A DNA stretch of 64,000 nt from Panulirus ornatus (taxonomy: Eukaryota > Arthropoda > Malacostraca > Decapoda > Palinuridae), in assembly GCF_036320965.1 (NCBI RefSeq), contig NC_092225.1:30687443-30751442 (forward strand), read 5' to 3'. This document shows, one piece after another, positions 56,946-64,000 of this stretch. The notes beneath the pieces were generated by a model. That model ran no database searches. It saw only the letters and a program-made list of their open reading frames with translations, and was not told where the DNA came from. Every line of letters begins with the position of its first letter. The first letter of the stretch is position 1. A program made the translations under genes and the position numbers.

Positions 56946-58079
56946 TTCCTAGAAAGACTCCTGGAGCCTCAGGGTTGCACTGCATCCAGTAGTATGGAAA
57001 TGATGGATTCCGTTGATGTGAGAAATGCTCCTTCGTCAGCAGACGACGATGTCAATCCTGCCGAAGGTGACTTTTCACTCACGGCCTGACCTGAAGGAAG
57101 CGGGAATGTGATGCATCACGTGATTCCAGTCAACGGACGGGAAGGAGTTCAGCGTCGTCGAGGGCCTCCTCGCCTTGAAGGAGGCCACCTTACCTTAATA
57201 CCGCGTAGTTCACAGCCTTGAAGCCGCCATAGCCACACAGAAGTGGTGCTGGGGTTACATAACTAACCGCAATGTAACATCAGAGATGGCTTTGGATGGC
57301 TCTATTCTGATCTACTTTCATTTCATAAAAAAAATTAAGTTTTCATCATGCAAGAAGGTTGCTTTATTTTCATTTCTACATTATTTTCATGATAGTCTTA
57401 AATTATCAATTACTTGGGTATCCCTCTTAAACTTTCCATCTTCTTTTCCACTTCCTTCACAAAGCATGTTCTGTGATGAGCATGGGAGACGCATGTTGGT
57501 GTTGAGTACCTTGACTTCTGCTTTCACTACTTCTTGTACTGGTTACTCAACGTTCAGTCTGGTCATGTTGAAATATTAATCTGATTAAACGTTGTACAAC
57601 TGATTTTTTTTTCGTTCTTTTCTGAGAAATCTGACATTTTCTATATATGATCGTTTTTTTTTCTTTCCAGCATTCTAATATGTGAATTCAATGTCTCCGA
57701 TTCATACTTTACTTTTCGAAGTAAGTGACATTACGCATGATACGCCTTGCTTGCAGTTCTTTGCGTATAATCCAGTCATCATCCTGTCACTTCTCACACC
57801 CTGTAATAACAGTGTAGGAAGCCGAGGTTGATTCATGTGATGATCACCACAGACGGAGATCATCATATGTTCTACGTTGTAACTGCTGCTTGTGAGGCAT
57901 GGTGCTACACACTGTTGTACGAAGAATTTTCAAAGAAAAATTCCGCTGAACATGTGTCGTGCAGACAGTATTGCCAACTGACAATGTTGGTTCCACGTAT
58001 AACAAGACACAGTGGGACCGAGTCAACCCTCTACTTTTCTTTCTTTTCTTTTTGAATCAATGTAAATTACTTCCCAGAG
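56946..58079. other. Unassigned sequence
   Basis: No gene or repeat recognised. Confidence 0.35.
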
Positions 58080-58860
58080 GAACTGGACTGCTACGTGATC
58101 ATGTTTGTGGATGATGCCAGAGTCGTGAGGGATGTAGAGAAGGAAGAGGATTACACCTGCTTTCAAGGAAACCTCAGGGGAAAAAAAAAAACTTGGTCTG
58201 GAATAAGGAGAGCGAGAGTGATGAACGCTAGTAATAAGGATGGGACACAGGGGGAAGAAGTCCTCGATACAACTATGATCACGCGGGGTGTGACCTGCAG
58301 TTGTCTGGATGTGAGAGGGACTTGCCTAAGCTGTCGCCTTTGCTCCACTTTCAGAGATAAACTGTCTGCTGGAAAATATCAGAATCACTCTTAATTGCCT
58401 GGCTAAGGAAACGTTCTATAAACTGTTCACAGCTGGTATGAGGCTAATGCTATTCTTCTCCAGTCTGGTCACTGTACTCGAGGAAATATAAAGACTAATA
58501 GAAAACATCCAGAGAGGAGCAGCAAATATAGTACTAGATGTGTGTCACCCGAGTAACAACAAGTGGTTAGAGGACATAAACTTTCCCATTATGGAAGACA
58601 GAAGAGTCAAGAGCGACTTTACCCTTACCTTCAAGTTTTCAAACCATTCTGATGATATCGACAAAGATACATTTTCAAAAGATTAAAAAAAAAAAAAAAC
58701 AACCAGAAGCCTATAGTATGAAATAAGGCAAGAAACAGAAGATAGGTTTTAGAAGAGATGTAAAACAGTACTTTCATACTGTTCTGGTGGTGGACGAATG
58801 GAATGAACTAAACGGCGACTGTGTGAATGGTGATAGAATACAGTAATACAAAAAGTCCTA
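58080..58860 (+). pseudogene. Decayed LINE reverse transcriptase (CR1-like)
   Basis: IMFVDDARVVRDVEKEEDYT (FADD-like catalytic box) near 58100, then in another frame LIENIQRGAANIVLDV, KWLEDINFPIMEDRRVKSDF and SNHSDDIDKDTFSKD at 58495-58685, and a VVDEWNEL-like remnant near 58790. The order and spacing match the RT palm and C-terminal region of CR1/L2-type LINEs. Many stops. Confidence 0.7.
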
Positions 58861-60120
58861 GAGATGGGACTCTCCTTCATCATCATCACTCTCTCCTACC
58901 CTAGCCACCAGTCTCCCTCACCACCAGCACTTCCTCCCTCCCTGGCTCATCAGTAACACCACTCACTCCCTCCATGGCCACTACATCTTCCTTTACCATA
59001 ACCATTCCCTCCTTCCTTGCCCACCACACCCTGAGCGGCGGATGGCATTACCCTGAGCGGCGGAATGGCATTATTTAGTGGTATAACCCCTTATCCCCGC
59101 CATTTTCCCACATCCTACCTCCCTTATCACCAGCGCAACCTTCCCGTTCACCAATAAATTCCCGAAAACATTTCACCATGATAACCTTCCTGGGAAATGG
59201 ATGTATTACTGTGTATAGCGGGTTATTCATCGTGCGTTAAGCATTGTCTTCGACAGAGGACAAGACAGCCTATTTCATAGTATAGATTTGCTATCTAGCA
59301 AGTTTATTGAATGTTCCGCATGCATCCTTGAGTTTAAATGTATCTCTAGATATTTCTAGATCTCCATTACTTACAGGAGTGACAAGAATCTTTGAAACAG
59401 TTGAGCATTTGTTGTCCAGACTAACTCACTACGAGGCAGCCCACTACACTGCCGTCCCCACTAATATTCGTGTTACTTACAACACGAATATTCACATCTA
59501 CCCAAAACCCAGGAGATCCGGTGTAAGTTATGAGGCTGAAGAATAGAGGTGTTCGCCCTGCAAGTCACAAAATGGGTCAGGACTACGGTGGGGGGCGCGA
59601 AAGTGGCCTCTTGAGGTCAACTACTCTGGTGTGCCTTGCCTCTCCTCGACGTTGAGCGTCTACAACTGATCATACAGTGCTAGACCATATTTCTTAAATT
59701 TCGCCAAGTCATATGTTGGGGGCGAGAGAGATGTTGGAGGCGAGACAGGCCAATGGTGTGCGTGATGACACACTTTTCAAGGTGAGCAGCTGTCTGTATG
59801 TGGAGTGGTTCGCGTCTGGGGTCGACGAGTTATTTTTCTTGTGTCGAGTAATCGCTACGATAATCACAATGGTCTGTTGTTTAATAATGGCTTCCTGACC
59901 GCTGGACCTCACACCTACGTGTACTTCTTGCGGGCTGTGTCTCTGCTAACTCGACTAGGGAAGCAGGACAGCGAGGCACAGGGGTTCGAGAGGAATATTT
60001 GCTCGACAGGAATATCTTGAAGAGATGGAATACAAAGAAGCAGCTCCAGGCCTTGCTAAAAGCACGTTACCTCAGTGTACTTAAAGATGTACTTATAAAA
60101 ATCTGCTGATACTACTACTA
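58861..60120. other. Unassigned sequence
   Basis: No gene recognised. A C-rich CTCC/CACC stretch spans about 58880-59130. Confidence 0.35.
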
Positions 60121-60124
60121 CTAC

Positions 60125-60375
60125 AACTAATTTTTCCTGGGGCTGATAGCACCTTCCCGGAAACCTTAGAAACGCAGCGTCAAAAACAGATGTGTGAACC
60201 TTAGAGGAATACTCCACACACGGCTCCATTTTCTGTTTCCTTCCTTTCAGAAAATTTTGATACGGCAAGGGAGGGTTTCTAACCTCCCTAACTATCTGGC
60301 TCCAATTAGTCCCCTCCTAGCACACACATGAGCTGCTTGCTGCTTGCGTAGAATTGTTTCGTCCTTATTCTAAGG
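60125..60375 (-). mobile_element. Degraded LINE-derived SINE copy
   Basis: Minus strand: middle near 60200 (CAGATG...GAATACTCC, TCTGTTTCCTTCCTTTCAGA) and head (GGGAGGTTAGAAACCCTCCC region, then AATAAGGACG) are recognisable but very diverged. Confidence 0.55.
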
Positions 60376-60381
60376 GATATA

Positions 60382-60394
60382 ATACTAATACTAA

Positions 60395-60426
<32 letters not shown>

Positions 60427-60500
60427 ATAATAATAATAATAATAATAATGATAATAATAATAATAATAATAATAATAATATAATGATAATAATAAGGTAG
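60382..60500. repeat. (ACT)n then (AAT)n trinucleotide repeats
   Basis: About ten CTA units followed by a run of AAT units with TGA interruptions. Codon-like frames through it are artefacts. Confidence 0.95.
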
Positions 60501-60518
60501 AATATGTTATCATTTATA

Positions 60519-61060
60519 AATGCAGTCTGAGTGTGTATGGTATGCAGGAAAACTTGTCCATGTTGTCGAGAGCTTTTATAAAGAGGGTCGTGCATGTGTG
60601 AGGTGTGTGAGGAGAGTATGTGAGAGTGAGCGGTGTGAGAGTAATATGAGAGTGCGTCAAGGCCGTGGGATGCAGCCACGGTTATCTATTGTTTTCTTAT
60701 GGATGGGGCATTACGTGAGGCGGGTGCCAAGTGGGGCGATGGTAGGTCAAAACCGAGTCATGGATAACCGGGATGGTAATGGTTGCAGTTGGTGTGTGTA
60801 GATGACGCCGTGGTGTTGGGTCGATCTGAGGGAGAGATGGGCAGGCTGGTGGGCCGTTTCGAAGGCGTATGTAGGAGGTTGTTGCTGGAACCGAATGCGA
60901 ATAAAAAAAAGCAAGACGCTGCTTCCTGACAGAGACGGAAGAGTGACAGTGTATTTGCATGGTGATAACGTGCAAAGTGTGGGACAAGGGAGGGAGGACA
61001 CCTAGGAGTCACCAAGCTCACAAGGTGAAGTTGGAGTCATGCCAGAGAGAAATATCGGAG
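60519..61060 (+). pseudogene. Decayed RT of a second RTE-like family
   Basis: ECVWYAGKLVHVVESFYKEG then RACVRC ([17 protein letters not shown] in the main LINE), MRVRQGRGMQPRLSIVFLWM ([17 protein letters not shown]), then DDAVVLGRSEGEMGRLVGRF and DRDGRVTVYLHGDNVQSVG. Sister to the main LINE, much older. May belong with the endonuclease relic at 12890. Confidence 0.8.
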
Positions 61061-61619
61061 GTGAAGTGAAAGTTCTGGTGACTGGGAAAGCTTTAAGCCT
61101 TACAGCTTGCAAGAACTGTGCATAGAGAAGTTCTTGTTCCAACTCTCGAGATGAAAATTAGATTCATACGTGTCCTGAGGAGCTACTCTGGTCTAGAATA
61201 TATATTGTCGTACAGAAGAAAGGATTCGAATCCACGAATTCCACTCGCAGTTTTTTTTTTCTTACCGCTTCTTCCCACTGCTTACTTGGATTTAGGTCAC
61301 TACACATTATCACCCCCAAGTCTTTTTACGCATTTATGTTTAGTAGCTCAACAGAATTCCTGCTGTAGGCAAATTACGGAACATTTGGAAAGATGAACAG
61401 AGAGAGTGTGTGATGAGAGGTACGAGTGTTTCAGATGAAGAAGGTAGAGGAATCACTGAGGGTTGGGAGGCGAGGATATATTTTGTGTTGGAGGTCGTGT
61501 AAGAGGAGACTTGGCTGGTCCCACACCACCGGTCACTTTAACACACTGAACAAGATTTGAGGGTGAGTGAGTTGCGAATGGAGTGAATAATGCCTGAAAC
61601 AGACGTGATGATACTACTA

Positions 61620-61627
61620 CTGCTTAT

Positions 61628-61680
<53 letters not shown>

Positions 61681-61712
61681 TTACTACTACTATCAATACT
61701 ACTACTACTAAT
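61620..61712. repeat. (ACT)n trinucleotide repeat
   Basis: About thirty ACT units with few interruptions. Confidence 0.97.
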
Positions 61713-63060
61713 GATATGATATATGGTCCCATTGTGGGTGTATGTGGCAGGTGTGGTGCAGGAGGTGGTAAGGTGTGACAGTTCTGCAGTGTTGCTTGAA
61801 GGCAGCCACAGCCGTGTGTGTTCTTGGTCCTCTATACCTGCGGGTGGATCTGGTCACAATTACTCCATGAGCCACGACCGAGTGGGTCTGGTCACATGTA
61901 CCCCGTATGATGCTGGTCCCCCTAAAATAAGACAACGATACCTATATATATACGTATATATACTCAGCCTGTCATCAGCTTGATGCTTCTAGTGACTCCA
62001 CCTTTCTTAAAGGGGCAGCGTCTACTGAGGACTTTTCTCAGCGGGGACGATAAGCCTTAGCCTTTCACAAGACTGAGTATAATGAGTGTATGATTACGAC
62101 CAGGGCAATGATCATGATGACACCGCCAGGATAACGTTCGTACACGATACTGGGTAATCTTGAGCTCAGAGTAAAAGAGGGACGTTCCCTAAGCCATTAC
62201 ATAGTTTGGGTGTCAGCACACCAACCTCGGGTCGAGAGTTGTCAGCGACTCGTCTGTGGATGTGAGAGGCAGCAGGCGGGTCTGCTTCTGCTTAGACGGG
62301 TCGCGAGAGGTTGAACACCTCACACTCACCGCAGCCAGTTCGCACAGGATCACCTGTCGATTTCCAACGCCATGAAAGGCTCTGAGGTCAAAACTTTGGC
62401 AGTGACCTGGACTGAGTTAACACCAGTACTCCTCTGGACGTTAACGGAGTGTGTAGGGCTTCACACGTCCTCCTGGTGGGAGCCATGGTCCCTGGCCATG
62501 GTCAAGGGCGGATGTCCTACGGCGCAAAGTACACCACAGTGTGTAGCCCTTGATAAGGGGGAAGGGAAGCCTCGTAGGATGACGTCACAGTCTCTCTAGT
62601 TGGATGACATCATCGGCAACTTTGCTTCATCAGAATTTCTCATCTTTAAAAAACAACCAACGGAAGAATCAACACTTCAATTAGGAATGACAGGTTCTAC
62701 GTTCATTTCTTATACACATCCGTTAAAAAAGATGAACTACGGGGATCGCAGATGGGTTCAGAAAGGCATCTTCTCAAGTTGGTATGGAAGAGAACAGATG
62801 CGATGCTGGACATAGTCATATCAAAGGTCTCAGGTGGGTTGGTCTGAGGTCTACCTCACTGACAGCTTCAACACGACCTCGGTACGGTTGGCCGGCAGGC
62901 CCGCCGCTCTCTGGAGACTACCAGATTCTCTGCTCTCGGTCATGAGGGATCCAGTGGTGTTGAGAATCCATGAACCTGGCTCATGATGCTTCCGTCGTGA
63001 CGCTGAGGGCTATGGATTTACCGATGAAAGATGAGTTCTCTTCATCTGTTGTGGGTTTGT
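61713..63060. other. Unassigned sequence
   Basis: No protein family recognised in any frame. Confidence 0.35.
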
Positions 63061-63066
63061 AACCTG

Positions 63067-63095
63067 ATCTATATATCTATCTATCTATCTATCTA

Positions 63096-63186
<91 letters not shown>
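63067..63186. repeat. (ATCT)n then (AT)n microsatellite
   Basis: About eight ATCT units passing into about 88 bases of AT. Confidence 0.97.
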
Positions 63187-63188
<2 letters not shown>

Positions 63189-63557
63189 ACGTATATCTCT
63201 GAGGTTATGATATACTCCCTATTCTCGCAAGTATACAAGGTCTTATGACATTATACCTACACTGGTCTCCGGAACCGCAAAGTACACTAAAAACTCCCTT
63301 ACAAAAACTAAGATGCCCACCTCAAAGATGTGCGTCTGGCAAGAGTGAGCGATTAAGCTGCGCGTTGGCATGGGATGTTTAGCATCCCAGCACGGGATGA
63401 TGTAATGGATGCGGAAACAAAGCGAGGCAACCACGTCAATACTACCTTACCTTACACAGACAAGACGAATGTAATGACCATCGTCGCTAAAGGATGGTAT
63501 TTGTCACAAATCAACTTCACTGAAATTCTGAAAGTTGCAAATTTCAGCGTTGAGCGG

Positions 63558-63559
<2 letters not shown>

Positions 63560-63627
<68 letters not shown>
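63560..63627. repeat. (GT)n microsatellite
   Basis: About 67 bases of GT repeat. Confidence 0.98.
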
Positions 63628-63628
<1 letters not shown>

Positions 63629-64000
63629 AACCCTGTGAAGTCGCCGAGACCCCAACGCTCCTCACACTGCCACAGTTCCACTCACTGCTCATGCTCAGTA
63701 ACCTCTCGACTGTGCAAGGTGAAGTACGTGTGGCCTCTTCTCGCGGGATGTCTCCTGTTACACTTTGAAAATGTTTGTTTTCGGAGTATTATCTTAACTC
63801 ACCAACAGTGATTTGCGGATTTTGAGGAACATACACAAAGACAAGGTATAGTTGAAGCATCATTTGCTCGTTATGAAGGTTGTAGGAGGTTGTGGGTTTA
63901 GTTTTCCAACTAGACTACTGAAAGAATTTACCTCATCTTTTCACAGTATCAAATATTTACTGAACTATAACCAAACAGGATGACCTTGTGTCATCATCCG
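63628..64000. other. Unassigned sequence
   Basis: Nothing recognised beyond a lone GGTTGTAGGAGGTTGTGGGT near 63880, the same unit as the minisatellite at 53.2-54.4 kb. Confidence 0.35.

Noticed and set aside
60365..60679. Poly-Leu and poly-Val frames
   Set aside because: Read-through of (ACT)n and (AAT)n repeats.

Overview
The window is eukaryotic DNA, most likely from a decapod crustacean. It has spliced genes with GT-AG introns of up to 8 kb. More than fifteen long (AT)n microsatellites and (CT)n, (GA)n, (GT)n and (ACT)n arrays run through it, along with many decayed LINE copies whose 3' ends carry a CGCTACCTCGC...GCGGGA motif. The species assignment is an inference, because no species-specific gene is present.

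Two genes can be read exon by exon, and they converge. On the minus strand, ten coding exons from 44477 down to 19192 join in frame into a complete 491-residue sorting nexin 27 (PDZ, PX and FERM-like modules; a cargo adaptor for retromer recycling from endosomes). On the plus strand, three exons between 7051 and 12510 encode a 346-residue protein. It resembles a family I recall as 'uncharacterized protein F58A4.6-like', whose function is unknown to me. Between the two stops, 15.4-19.2 kb is unusually poor in young repeats and may be a long Snx27 3' UTR.

The rest is dominated by mobile elements. The main one is a single-ORF, about 3.5-kb LINE with an APE endonuclease and a reverse transcriptase (RTE-like by architecture). 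At least eight sizeable copies are present (4.7, 8.8, 13.8, 23.1-26.6, 27.2-30.1, 33.7, 37.8 and 55.1 kb), all broken or 5'-truncated. A shorter non-autonomous element shares both the LINE's first roughly 100 bp and its 3' stem-loop, and looks like a LINE-derived SINE (34.9, 50.7 and 56.4 kb, with older copies at 32.6 and 60.1 kb). Several LINE and SINE copies lie inside (AT)n arrays. Others show clean target-site duplications, and one shows a textbook 5' inversion. Older relics of at least three further LINE families occur at 5.7, 13, 19.3, 58 and 60.5 kb.

Region by region: 0-4 kb holds a decayed C2H2 zinc-finger sequence and unassigned DNA. 4.2-4.6 kb holds a large foldback with hammerhead-like core motifs. 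5.7-6.8 kb is an RT relic. 7-12.5 kb is the plus-strand gene, with a tail-to-tail LINE pair in intron 1. 12.9-14.8 kb holds LINE fragments. 19.2-44.5 kb is Snx27 with LINE-filled introns. 44.5-64 kb is mostly unassigned DNA rich in simple repeats, with one phase-consistent orphan exon at 51.65-51.90 kb, a G-rich minisatellite at 53.2-54.4 kb and LINE/SINE copies. No rRNA, tRNA, CRISPR array or bacterial-type operon was seen.
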